Positions 49,148-57,647 of a DNA stretch of 64,000 bases are shown here, piece by piece. The notes beneath the pieces are model-generated. The model did no database searches and was not told the DNA's origin. It saw only the letters and a program-made list of their open reading frames with translations. Source of the DNA: Psychromarinibacter halotolerans (GTDB taxonomy: Bacteria > Pseudomonadota > Alphaproteobacteria > Rhodobacterales > Rhodobacteraceae). A program made the translations under genes and the position numbers. The stretch spans positions 256,942 through 320,941 of the forward strand of contig NZ_JARGYD010000005.1 of the NCBI RefSeq assembly GCF_029168315.1, written 5' to 3'. The first letter of the stretch is position 1. The number at the start of each line of letters is the position of its first letter.

Positions 49148-49170
49148 GGGCCGCGCCATGTGTGCGGCCC
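49148..49170. terminator. Candidate bidirectional terminator
   Basis: GGGCCGC and GCGGCCC separated by 9 bases, in the 44-base gap between the convergent M20 hydrolase and dipeptidase genes. On the plus strand CCGTTCCCTT follows; there is no strong T-run. Confidence 0.4.
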
Positions 49171-49178
49171 CCGTTCCC

Positions 49179-50156
49179 TTAGCTGGCCGGAAAGATCTGG
49201 CCGTACAGGCGATACCAGTTGCCGCCCATGATCTTGGCCACTTCGTCGGCGGCAAAGCCCCGGCGTTCCAGCGCTGCGGGCAGGTTGCCCAGCTCGGCCG
49301 GGGTGTCCAAACCTTCGGGATAGTAATGCGGCGGCGCGGGGTAAGTGGCCGGATCCCAGACGCCCGCGTCCACCGCCGACTGCCACATCGACATAGCCAT
49401 CTCGTCGGATGCGAAGGGCTGCTGCCCCCAGTAGTAATCCATGCCCAGCCCGACATGATCGACGCCCACAAGATCGGCGAAATGCGCGATGTGATCGATG
49501 AAGTCGTCCACCTTTACAGGCTTGCCCTGCTTGATGAGGTAGGGCACCAGCGTCACCCCCACCACGCCGCCGGTCGCCGCCGCCGCGCGCGCCTGATCGT
49601 CGCGGATGTTGCGCGGCGAAGCGTGCAGCGCGTGGGCATTGGAGTGGGTGAAGGCCACCGGCTTCGTCGCGGCCTCCATCGCGTCCATCGTTGTGCGATG
49701 CCCGGTGTGCGACAGGTCCAGAAGAACGCCGCAGGCCTCCATCTCTTCGATCAGCCGACGGCCAAGCCGGGTCAGCCCGCCGTTGCGCGGTTCCTCGCAG
49801 CCGTCACCGAACGGGCCGGCGGCATTGTAGGTCAGCATGATGGCTCGCACACCCAACTCGGCGAAGGCGCGGACATATCCGATGTTGCCTTCAAGCGGTG
49901 CGGTGCCTTGGAAGTGGAACAGGATGCCCAGCTTGTCCTCGCGCAGGGCGCGGTCCACGTCTGCGGCGCTTCGGACCAACAGCAGATCGTCGCGCGCCGC
50001 GATCCGGGCCAGCCAGCCGGAAATCGTGCGGAACGTGTCGATGGTCGAGTCGTGTGCGGCGATGGTCGGGGCGACGCAGGTGGTTCCCCCGGCCCGGTAT
50101 AGGTCTAGAAATTCGGGTTTCTCCAACAGTGGCGATACCGCATCGATCTTCATCAT
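49179..50156 (-). CDS. M19 (renal) dipeptidase homologue with missing metal ligands
   Basis: A 325-residue TIM-barrel protein with the M19 layout: LGVRAIMLTYN (101-111), GLTRLGRRLIEEMEACGVLLDLSH (127-150), AFTHSNAHAL (168-177), NIRDD (183-187) and DHVGLGMDYY. Active members bind two zinc ions with an N-terminal HxD, a bridging Glu and two His. His150 and His171 are kept. The N-terminal DGHND equivalent reads DAVSP, and the bridging Glu in IEG appears as Gln83 in FQG. It may be inactive on dipeptides or use a different chemistry. The gene is divergent from the Dpp-type importer, whose products it may process. Confidence 0.82.
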   Translation of the reverse strand: MMKIDAVSPLLEKPEFLDLYRAGGTTCVAPTIAAHDSTIDTFRTISGWLARIAARDDLLLVRSAADVDRALREDKLGILFHFQGTAPLEGNIGYVRAFAELGVRAIMLTYNAAGPFGDGCEEPRNGGLTRLGRRLIEEMEACGVLLDLSHTGHRTTMDAMEAATKPVAFTHSNAHALHASPRNIRDDQARAAAATGGVVGVTLVPYLIKQGKPVKVDDFIDHIAHFADLVGVDHVGLGMDYYWGQQPFASDEMAMSMWQSAVDAGVWDPATYPAPPHYYPEGLDTPAELGNLPAALERRGFAADEVAKIMGGNWYRLYGQIFPAS

Positions 50157-50176
50157 TCTTTTTGTCTTTCAGTGTC

Positions 50177-50207
50177 TTGACGGATCTGCGCGCAGGTTTT
50201 GTACAAT
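50177..50207 (+). promoter_or_regulatory. Candidate promoter with overlapping palindrome for the Dpp-type operon
   Basis: TTGACG (50177-50182) and TACAAT (50202-50207) form a possible sigma70-type promoter with a somewhat long 19-base spacer. The -10 box overlaps TTGTACAA (50199-50206), an 8-base palindrome of the GntR type. It lies in the AT-rich 145-base gap between the divergent dipeptidase and binding-protein genes. Confidence 0.35.
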
Positions 50208-50301
50208 CAAAAATGCGCCTTGTGTTTTTTTTGTATATTACATAAGTTCAGACAAAATAACAGAATATAAACCCGTTAGTTTTCCAAGCAGGGAGCAACA
50301 C

Positions 50302-51879
50302 ATGTTCGGAAACAAGCTCAAGCTGACCGTGTCGGCACTGGCTATGATGATGGTCGCCGCCGCGCCCGTCAGCGCGCAGTCGCTGCTGCGCATCGACGAC
50401 TCGCCGATTGGCGAGCTCGACCCGCACAAGGCGGTCGACGATGCCGACAGCTATCTGGCGTACAACGTCTATGACACGCTCGTCATCCCCAACAAGGGCT
50501 CGGGCGGCGTGCAGCCGCACCTCGCCACCGAATGGACGGTCGAGGACAATATCGTCACCTTCACGCTGCGTGACGATGTGACCTTTCACTCGGGCAACGC
50601 CCTGACCGCCGCCGACGTCGTCTATAGCTTCGAGCGGATGACCGGCATGGGCCGCGGCTTTGCCAACCTGTTCGACAACGTGACCTCTGCCGAAGCGATC
50701 GACGACACCACGGTTCGATTCACGCTGGAAGGCCCGTCGGCGCCGTTCCTGCCCGCGCTGGTGCGTCTGCCGATCGTCGACAGCGCCGTTGCGCAGGAAC
50801 ACGCGACCGATGGCGATTATGCCTCTGACTGGTTCTCGGCGAACGAGGCCGGGTCGGGCGCCTATGAGATCGTGTCCCACAATCCGCAGGAAGAGTCGGA
50901 GCTGACGAAGAACGACGACTTCTTCCTCGATATCCCCGAGGCGGCACCGGAAACCGTCATCCTGCGCTACGGCATCGCGCCGTCGACGATGCGCGGCCTG
51001 ATGCAGTCGGGCGAGCACGAGATCGCGTCGCCCTACAGCCCGCCCGAAATGATCCGCGACCTTGCGGAAGAGGACAACATCGAGCTCATGACCATGAGCG
51101 GTGGCTGGGCCTATCACATCAAGCTGAACACGCTGAAGGCCCCGCTGGACGACGTGAACTGCCGTCTCGCGCTGACCTACGCCGTGGACTACGACGCGCT
51201 GCGCAGCCTGACGCAGATCAACGACGAGTTCGCACAGGGTTCGCCCTCGAACGGGCCGATCCCGACGGGCATGCTGGGCCACGACGATGCGCCGATGTAC
51301 GCCCGCGACATGGACCGTGCGCGCGAATACCTCGACGCCTGCGAATACGATCCGGCCACCGCGCCGCCGATCGAGATCTCGTGGAACTCGGACGTGCCGA
51401 TTCAGGAACGCTTCTCGCTGTTGCTGCAGGCGAACTTCGCCGAGCTCGGCTTCCAGTCCGAACTGATGCGCGGCAGCTGGGCGCAGCTGACCGGCATGAT
51501 GTCGAACCCGGAAACGACGCCGCACATGTTCCAGATCTGGGCCGCGCCGCTGACCCCGGACCCGGACTCGCTGCTGTACCCGACGTACCATTCGTCCCAG
51601 CCGCGCACCTTCCTGTCGATGGAAGGGTTCAACACCCCCGAGTTGGACGCGATGCTTGACGAAAGCCGGGTGCTGCTGGACGAGGAAGAGCGCGAGGCGA
51701 AGTTCCAGGAAATCGGCGCCTACCTTCGGGACAATGCGCCGACGATTTACGCATTCGAATACCAGGCCGTGCTAAGCGCGAGCGACCGCGTGACGGCGCC
51801 GACGCTGACCGACGACGACCAGCGGTATGGCCTGAACACGTTCAACTACTCTTTCCGCGAAATCGAAATCGCGGAGTAA
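50302..51879 (+). CDS. Dpp/Opp-type periplasmic substrate-binding protein
   Basis: A 525-residue class II receptor of the peptide/nickel (PepT) importer family. The signal peptide is cleaved after VSA (23-25). It has LATEWTVEDNIVTFTLRDDV and FHSGNALTAADVVYSFERM, the standard opening blocks of the family, and YVxxA-like pocket segments further on. The ATG at 50302 follows GGGAG; the much longer in-frame extension upstream has no ribosome site. It is the first gene of an operon with two permeases, two ATPases and HyuA/HyuB. The ligand may be a small peptide, a pyroglutamyl compound or a hydantoin. Confidence 0.9.
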   Translation: MFGNKLKLTVSALAMMMVAAAPVSAQSLLRIDDSPIGELDPHKAVDDADSYLAYNVYDTLVIPNKGSGGVQPHLATEWTVEDNIVTFTLRDDVTFHSGNALTAADVVYSFERMTGMGRGFANLFDNVTSAEAIDDTTVRFTLEGPSAPFLPALVRLPIVDSAVAQEHATDGDYASDWFSANEAGSGAYEIVSHNPQEESELTKNDDFFLDIPEAAPETVILRYGIAPSTMRGLMQSGEHEIASPYSPPEMIRDLAEEDNIELMTMSGGWAYHIKLNTLKAPLDDVNCRLALTYAVDYDALRSLTQINDEFAQGSPSNGPIPTGMLGHDDAPMYARDMDRAREYLDACEYDPATAPPIEISWNSDVPIQERFSLLLQANFAELGFQSELMRGSWAQLTGMMSNPETTPHMFQIWAAPLTPDPDSLLYPTYHSSQPRTFLSMEGFNTPELDAMLDESRVLLDEEEREAKFQEIGAYLRDNAPTIYAFEYQAVLSASDRVTAPTLTDDDQRYGLNTFNYSFREIEIAE

Positions 51880-51889
51880 GTGACTTGAT

Positions 51890-51921
51890 GTGCGGCGGGC
51901 GACGCTTTGCGTCCGCCGCAC
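51890..51921 (+). other. Hairpin between the Dpp-type binding protein and permease genes
   Basis: GTGCGGCG (51890-51897) pairs with CGCCGCAC (51914-51921), and GACGC with GCGTC around TTT inside, with a 3-base bulge: a 13-bp stem in the 70-base gap. A weak run CTTCGATTTT follows. Partial termination or message protection would keep receptor levels above permease levels. Confidence 0.6.
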
Positions 51922-51949
51922 TTCGATTTTCCGAGACTACGGGGTCCGC

Positions 51950-52978
51950 ATGTCGATTGGACGCATGATACTTGGCCGGTTTGGGTCCTCGCTGATCGCT
52001 TTCATCGGCGTGTCCATCGTGATCTTCGGCATCGCGCGTATCCTGCCGGGCGACCCTGCGCGGATCGCGCTTGGCCCATCGGCCAGCGACGAGCAGGTCG
52101 CGGCACTGCGGGCGGAACGTCACCTCGACGCGTCGATTCCCGAGCAGTACCTGCGCTATGTCGTGGACGTGCTGCACGGTGATTTCGGCCAGTCGCTGTA
52201 CACCAACCGCCCCGTGCTGCAAGACATCGTCGATTTCCTGCCCCGCACGCTGGAACTGGCGATCTTCGCGGCCATCGCGATGATCCTGATCGGCCTGCCG
52301 CTGGGCATCCTTGGCGCGCATTTCCGCAGGCGCTGGCCGGACCATGCGACGCGGATCATCGCGCTGCTGGCGGTATCGACCCCCGGCTTTGTCTGGGCGA
52401 TCCTGCTGCAGTTCATTTTCGCGTTCCAGTTGGGATGGTTCCCGCTGGAAGGGTCGCTGACCCGCGGCGTCGAGGCGCCGGAAACCGTCACCGGGCTGGT
52501 GACCTTCGACGCCATGATCGCAGGCAACTGGACCGCGTTTTTCGACGGGCTGCATCACCTTGTGTTGCCAGCCGTGGCGCTTGCAATGTCCGGTCTGGGC
52601 CAGACCGCACGCCTGACCCGGTCAAGCATGGGCGACACCTATCGCTCGCCCTTCATCGAGATGGCCCGCGCCTTCGGCTTCTCGTCGCGCCGGATCGCCA
52701 CGCGCTTTGCGTTCAAGCCGTCGCTGACGCCGATCCTGACCGTGCTGGGCCTCGATTTCGCGGCGCTGCTGGGCAACGCCTTCCTGATCGAGCTGATCTT
52801 CAGCTGGCCCGGGATCTCGCGCTACGGCGTGCAGGTCATCCTGCGCAACGATCTTGATGCCATCGTCGGCACGGTGCTGGTGATCTCGGGGGCGTTCCTG
52901 CTGATCAACCTGATCGTCGACCTCGTTGTCGTGGCGATCAATCCGAAACTTCGCGCCGAACTGGCCAAGGGGGCATGA
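51950..52978 (+). CDS. DppB-type ABC transporter permease
   Basis: A 342-residue inner-membrane permease with six spans. It has the family blocks RILPGDPARIALGPSAS near the start, the periplasmic loop with DFGQSLYTNRPV, and the EAA loop EMARAFGFSSRRIATRFAFK. The ATG at 51950 is used because the first span begins directly after it. It overlaps the DppC-type gene by 4 bases. Confidence 0.92.
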   Translation: MSIGRMILGRFGSSLIAFIGVSIVIFGIARILPGDPARIALGPSASDEQVAALRAERHLDASIPEQYLRYVVDVLHGDFGQSLYTNRPVLQDIVDFLPRTLELAIFAAIAMILIGLPLGILGAHFRRRWPDHATRIIALLAVSTPGFVWAILLQFIFAFQLGWFPLEGSLTRGVEAPETVTGLVTFDAMIAGNWTAFFDGLHHLVLPAVALAMSGLGQTARLTRSSMGDTYRSPFIEMARAFGFSSRRIATRFAFKPSLTPILTVLGLDFAALLGNAFLIELIFSWPGISRYGVQVILRNDLDAIVGTVLVISGAFLLINLIVDLVVVAINPKLRAELAKGA

Positions 52979-53820
52979 TGACCCGCATCAAGGGCTTTTT
53001 CGTCCTGCTGACCGCGTCGCCGATCGCCTTCATCGGCTTCGTGATGACCGCGCTGCTGGTGCTGGTCGCCGCCTTCGCCGGTGTCATCGCGCCGTACCCG
53101 GAACACGTCGGCCCGATCGGCGATTTTACCGCCATCATGCAGGGCCCCAGCGCCGCACACTGGTTCGGCACCGACACGGTGGGGCGCGACATCTTCTCGC
53201 GCGTGCTGTTCGGGCTGCGCACCTCGCTTCTGATGGTGCTGGTCGTACTGTCGGTGGCGCCGATCTTCGGCGTGTCGATCGGCCTGATCGCGGGCTATTT
53301 CGGCGGCTGGGTGGAAACCGTGCTGATGCGGCTGACCGACGTCTTCCTGTCGATCCCGCCCTTGGTGCTGGCTATGTCGGTGCTGGGCTTCCTGTCGCCG
53401 AACCTGACCAACGGCATCATCGCCGTCACCGTGATGTGGTGGCCGTGGTACACGCGGCTGGCGTACAACCTAATGCGGCGCGAACGCAGTCAGGGCTATG
53501 TCGCCGCCGCCGAGATGATCGGCGCGTCGTGGGTGCACATCGTCTTCCGCGAGGTTCTACCCAACTGCCTGTCGCCGATCCTGTCGAAGATCCTGCTGGA
53601 CACGGGCTTTATCATCATCATCGCCGCGTCGCTGTCCTTTGTCGGGCTTGGCTCGCAGCCGCCCGCGCCGGACCTCGGGTCGATGATCGCGGCGGGCACG
53701 GATTACCTTCCGGCCAACTGGTGGCTGACGGCGTTCCCGTCGCTGGCGCTGCTGTACGCCGCCTTCAGCGTGAACATGCTGGGCGACGGCATCCGCGAAC
53801 TGCTGGAGAAGAACAAGTGA
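52975..53820 (+). CDS. DppC-type ABC transporter permease
   Basis: A 281-residue inner-membrane permease with about six spans. It has the family blocks HWFGTDTVGRDIFSRVLFGL and RTSLLMVLVV, and the EAA loop AAEMIGASWVHIVFREVLPN. It pairs with the DppB-type protein. Its stop overlaps the GTG start of the first ATPase gene. Confidence 0.92.
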   Translation: MMTRIKGFFVLLTASPIAFIGFVMTALLVLVAAFAGVIAPYPEHVGPIGDFTAIMQGPSAAHWFGTDTVGRDIFSRVLFGLRTSLLMVLVVLSVAPIFGVSIGLIAGYFGGWVETVLMRLTDVFLSIPPLVLAMSVLGFLSPNLTNGIIAVTVMWWPWYTRLAYNLMRRERSQGYVAAAEMIGASWVHIVFREVLPNCLSPILSKILLDTGFIIIIAASLSFVGLGSQPPAPDLGSMIAAGTDYLPANWWLTAFPSLALLYAAFSVNMLGDGIRELLEKNK

Positions 53821-54707
53821 CCGCCCCCGTCCTTCAGATCCGCGACCTTACGGCGACCATTCCGGTTCTTGGCGGCCAGAAAGACGTGCTGCACGGTATC
53901 TCGCTGCACATCAACGCGGGTGAGCGGGTGGCGCTGGTGGGCGAGTCCGGGTCGGGCAAATCCGTCACCGCGCGCATCGCGATGGGTCTTCTGCAGGAAG
54001 ACCTGAAACTGGGCCTGACCGGCGATGTCGACGTGGCCGGCCACCGGCTGGGCAGCAATGCGCGGGCGCTACGGCAGATGCGCGGCCGCGAGCTGGCGAT
54101 GATTTTCCAAGACCCGATGGAGACGCTGAACCCGGTGATCCGCATCGGGGGCGAGTTCCTTGAGGTTCTGCGCCGCCGCGAGCCCCGCATCCGGCGCGCC
54201 CGCGCGATGGAACTGGCCCGCGACGCGCTGCGCGACGTGGAACTGAACGACCCCGACATGGTGCTGGGCAGTTACCCGTTCCAGCTGTCGGGGGGCATGA
54301 ACCAGCGCGTGATGATCGCGCTGGCGCTGATCAACCGGCCCACGCTTTTGTTTGCGGACGAACCCGGCACCGCGCTGGACGTGTCGGTGCAGGCCCGCAC
54401 GCTGACCCTGATGCGCGAGCTTGGGGCGCGGAACGACACCGCGATTCTGTTCATCTCGCACAACCTTGGCGTCGTGCGCGAATTCGCAGACCGGGTCTAT
54501 GTGATCTACCGCGGGCGTATTGTGGAACATGGCCGCACGGATCAGGTCTTTGCTAATCCGGGCCACGCCTATACCCGCGCCTTGCTGTCGGCGCTGCCCA
54601 GCATCGCGCACGGCGACCTGCCGGACCTGCCCGAGACCAGCGACGCGTTCCTTGACCCGCTGTACCTGCACGAGGGGTGCGCCGAACCCGGGGAGACGCC
54701 GCGATGA
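53817..54707 (+). CDS. DppD-type ABC transporter ATP-binding protein
   Basis: A 296-residue ATPase starting at GTG 53817, coupled to the permease stop (GTGA). Walker A GESGSGKS (43-50), Q-loop IFQDPMETLNPV, signature LSGGMNQRVMIALAL, Walker B LLFADEPGTALD (Gly where Thr is usual after DEP) and the switch histidine in ISHNLGVV. The C-terminal oligopeptide-transporter extension is short, and the usual four-cysteine iron-sulfur motif of DppD is not evident. Confidence 0.91.
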   Translation: MTAPVLQIRDLTATIPVLGGQKDVLHGISLHINAGERVALVGESGSGKSVTARIAMGLLQEDLKLGLTGDVDVAGHRLGSNARALRQMRGRELAMIFQDPMETLNPVIRIGGEFLEVLRRREPRIRRARAMELARDALRDVELNDPDMVLGSYPFQLSGGMNQRVMIALALINRPTLLFADEPGTALDVSVQARTLTLMRELGARNDTAILFISHNLGVVREFADRVYVIYRGRIVEHGRTDQVFANPGHAYTRALLSALPSIAHGDLPDLPETSDAFLDPLYLHEGCAEPGETPR

Positions 54708-55534
54708 AACGTCCCGCAATCGAACTGATCGGCGTGTCCAAGGTCTATCCCGGCAAGTCGGGCGAGACGCGCGCGCTGGACAACGTATCGCTGCGCGTCG
54801 CGGCAGGGCAGTGTCACGCCATCGTCGGCGAAAGCGGCTCCGGCAAGTCGACGCTGGCCAATATCGTGATGGGCCTGACCGCGCCCAGCGACGGCAGCGT
54901 GCTGATCGACGGATCTGACGTCGCCTATCCGCGTAACATGGCCTTCAAGCGCAAGGTCCAGCTGGTCCAGCAGAACCCGTCGGGCAGCCTTAACCGGCAG
55001 CGTTCCGTCGGGGCCTCGATCCGACTGCCGCTGGACGTGCACGGCATCGGCTCCCGGTCCGAGCGCCGCGACCGCGTCGTGTCGCTGCTGGAAGAGGTGG
55101 GGCTTGATCCCGAGTACCTGCGCCGGTCGCCCGCCACCCTGTCGGGCGGTCAGAAACAGCGCGTGTCCATCGCGCGGGCGTTGGCGCCGGAACCCGACAT
55201 CCTGGTGCTGGACGAACCGACCTCGGCGCTGGACGTGCTGGTGCAGGTCCGCGTGCTGCGGTTGCTGCGGAAGATCCAGAAGCAGCGGAACCTGACCTTC
55301 ATGTTCATCACCCACGACATGGGTGTCGTTCGCGCGGTGTCCGATCAGGTCAGCGTGTTCCAGCGCGGCCAGCTGCTGGAAACCAGCCCGACACAGACTT
55401 TCTTCGACGCGCCGGAAAGCGCGTATGCCCGCGACCTGATCTCGGCGATCCCGGTGGTGACGGCAGAGGAACAACAGCTGCGCGACCGTATCGCGCGCTC
55501 TGGCAAGGATAGGCCGGGCACGCCCGGCACGTAA
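54704..55534 (+). CDS. DppF-type ABC transporter ATP-binding protein
   Basis: A 276-residue ATPase from the ATG at 54704, coupled to the previous stop. Walker A GESGSGKST (42-50), Q-loop LVQQNPSGSLNRQ, signature LSGGQKQRVSIARAL, Walker B ILVLDEPTSALD and switch ITHDMGVV. It is the second ATPase of the peptide-type importer. HyuA begins 15 bases after its stop, so transport and hydantoin-type hydrolysis are in one transcription unit. Confidence 0.92.
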   Translation: MKRPAIELIGVSKVYPGKSGETRALDNVSLRVAAGQCHAIVGESGSGKSTLANIVMGLTAPSDGSVLIDGSDVAYPRNMAFKRKVQLVQQNPSGSLNRQRSVGASIRLPLDVHGIGSRSERRDRVVSLLEEVGLDPEYLRRSPATLSGGQKQRVSIARALAPEPDILVLDEPTSALDVLVQVRVLRLLRKIQKQRNLTFMFITHDMGVVRAVSDQVSVFQRGQLLETSPTQTFFDAPESAYARDLISAIPVVTAEEQQLRDRIARSGKDRPGTPGT

Positions 55535-55549
55535 GGAAAGGAAGACCAA

Positions 55550-57622
55550 ATGACGACGCGTATCGGTGTCGACATCGGCGGAACGTTCACGGATCTCGTG
55601 TATTTCGACGACCAGATCGGCGAAAGCCGCGAGGGGAAGGTCCCGACCGTCCCGGATGCGCCGGAAAAGGGCGTGATCAACGCCGTGCGCGAACACGTCC
55701 CCGCCGACGTGATCGGCCGGGCCAAGTATTTCCTGCACGGCACGACCGTCGGGCTGAACGCCCTGCTGGAGCGCCGCGGTGCCAAGGTCGGGCTGATCAC
55801 CACCGAAGGCATGCGCGACGTGCTGGAACTGCGGCGCGCCGACCGCGCCGACATGTACGACATGTTCTGGGCCCCCAAGCCTCCGCTGGTGCCGCGCTAT
55901 CTGCGGCTTGAAGCGGTCGAGCGGGTGCTGGCCAACGGCCAGATCCACAAGCCGCTGGACGAGGCCGCGCTGGCGCCGCTGTTCGAGACGCTGAAAGCGG
56001 AGGGCGTCGACTGTGTCGCGATCTGCCTGATGCACGCCTATGCCAACCCGGTGCACGAAAAGCGCGTGGCCGAGCTGCTGCGCGCCTCGGGTTTCGCGGG
56101 GCGGATCACGATTTCCTCCGAGATTTCGGGCGAGTACCGGGAATACGAACGCACCTCGACCGCCGTGGTCGACGCCTTCGTGCGCGCCCGGATGGCCGAC
56201 TATCTTGCCAATCTGGAAGCGGCGCTGCGCGAACTGGGCTTCACCGGCGAATGCCTGATCACCCGGTCGGGCGGCGGGTCGATGACCTTTGCCGAGGCGC
56301 AGCTGCGCCCGTTCGAGACGATCATGTCCGGCCCCGTGGCCGGTGTGCAGGGCGCCAGCGAGCTTGGCCGCCTGATCGACGCCCCCGCGCTGGTGACGGC
56401 GGACGTGGGCGGCACGTCCTTCGACGCGGCGCTGGTGCTGGATTCCGAGCCAATCGTGCTGTTCGAAGGTCAAGTCGACGGCATGCCGCTTCAGACCTCG
56501 TGGGTCGACGTGCGGTCGATCGGGTCGGGCGGCGGTTCGCTGGCCTATGTCGACGAAGGCGGGCTGATGCGCGTCGGTCCCCACAGCGCCGGTGCGGTGC
56601 CGGGCCCGGCTTGCTATGGCAAGGGCGGCACCCAGCCCACCACGACCGACGCGGCGGCCTATCTTGGGATGTTGGGGCCGGGCAATCTTGCCTCTGGCAT
56701 CAACCTTGATTTCGACGCCGCCAAGGCCGCGTTCCAGCCGCTGACCGAGGCGCTGAACGAGCCGATGGACAAGGTCGTGACCGGCGTGCTGCGGATCTCG
56801 TCCTCGGCGATGGCCAACACCTTGCGCGACCTTGCGTTCGAACGCGGCCTCGACCTGCGCGAGATGACGCTGCTGCCGTTCGGCGGCGCCGGCCCGATGA
56901 TGGCCACGCTGCTGGCGGACGAGCTGAAGATGCAGGAAATCATCGTGCCGCAGCTTGCGGGCAACTTCTCGGCCTGGGGTCTGCTGGGCGCCGACAAGCT
57001 GCAGGATGCCGCACGCACGCGGATCATGCCGCTGACCGAGGACACGATGGGCGACGTCGCTGGCGTGCTGTCCGACCTGTTCGACGAGATCCGTGGCCGT
57101 GGCGAAAGCTCTGGCATCGAAACGGCGCAGGCCACCGCATCGCTGGATCTGCGCTATTCCGGTCAGGAGCACTGGCTGACCATCCCGCTGGACATGGACG
57201 GCGAAAAGCCGGTGTCCGAGATCGCGGCGATCACCGACGCCTTCGAAGGGCTGTACCAGCAAACCTTCGGCGCCATGCTGGACGAGCCGGTCGAGATCAT
57301 GTCGGTTCGCGCCGCCCTGAAGGTGCCGCTGCCCGCGCGCCAGATCGGCAGCCGCCCCCGCACCGATGCCCCCTCGGGCGAGGCGCAGACCTTCCGCGCC
57401 TATTCTTTCAACATGGGCGCATGGACCGAGTTCCGCATCATGGACCGCAGCGAGATCGCGGGCGAGGTGCGCGGCCCGATGATCATCACCGACACCACCA
57501 CCACGATCTACGTGGACGCCGGCTGGTCGCTGACGATCGGCAAGATGGAAGAGCTGCGGATGCGGTCCGTTCCGCTGGACGCCGAAACCGCCAACGCCAC
57601 CGAGACATGCTCGGCCGAGTGA
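55550..57622 (+). CDS. hyuA: Hydantoinase/oxoprolinase subunit A (HyuA)
   Basis: The ATP-binding subunit of the N-methylhydantoinase/5-oxoprolinase family, opening a cyclic amide at the cost of ATP together with HyuB. The 690-residue protein begins with the phosphate-binding motif GVDIGGTFTD (6-15), followed by HGTTVGLNALLERRGAKVGL. It has the C-terminal acetone-carboxylase-like region with the GGAGPMMATLLADEL segment (part of the second nucleotide-binding block). Length is normal. The ATG follows AGGAAAGG. The placement behind a Dpp-type importer suggests use of pyroglutamyl peptides, hydantoins or similar imported rings. Acetone carboxylase beta is a relative but lacks this context. Confidence 0.92.
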   Translation: MTTRIGVDIGGTFTDLVYFDDQIGESREGKVPTVPDAPEKGVINAVREHVPADVIGRAKYFLHGTTVGLNALLERRGAKVGLITTEGMRDVLELRRADRADMYDMFWAPKPPLVPRYLRLEAVERVLANGQIHKPLDEAALAPLFETLKAEGVDCVAICLMHAYANPVHEKRVAELLRASGFAGRITISSEISGEYREYERTSTAVVDAFVRARMADYLANLEAALRELGFTGECLITRSGGGSMTFAEAQLRPFETIMSGPVAGVQGASELGRLIDAPALVTADVGGTSFDAALVLDSEPIVLFEGQVDGMPLQTSWVDVRSIGSGGGSLAYVDEGGLMRVGPHSAGAVPGPACYGKGGTQPTTTDAAAYLGMLGPGNLASGINLDFDAAKAAFQPLTEALNEPMDKVVTGVLRISSSAMANTLRDLAFERGLDLREMTLLPFGGAGPMMATLLADELKMQEIIVPQLAGNFSAWGLLGADKLQDAARTRIMPLTEDTMGDVAGVLSDLFDEIRGRGESSGIETAQATASLDLRYSGQEHWLTIPLDMDGEKPVSEIAAITDAFEGLYQQTFGAMLDEPVEIMSVRAALKVPLPARQIGSRPRTDAPSGEAQTFRAYSFNMGAWTEFRIMDRSEIAGEVRGPMIITDTTTTIYVDAGWSLTIGKMEELRMRSVPLDAETANATETCSAE

Positions 57623-57647
57623 CGGCACCGGGCAGGAGACGATCTGA

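Noticed and set aside
49837..50301. A 155-codon N-terminal extension of the Dpp-type binding protein
   Set aside because: It runs opposite the dipeptidase gene and through the AT-rich promoter gap. The signal peptide and GGGAG site support the ATG at 50302.
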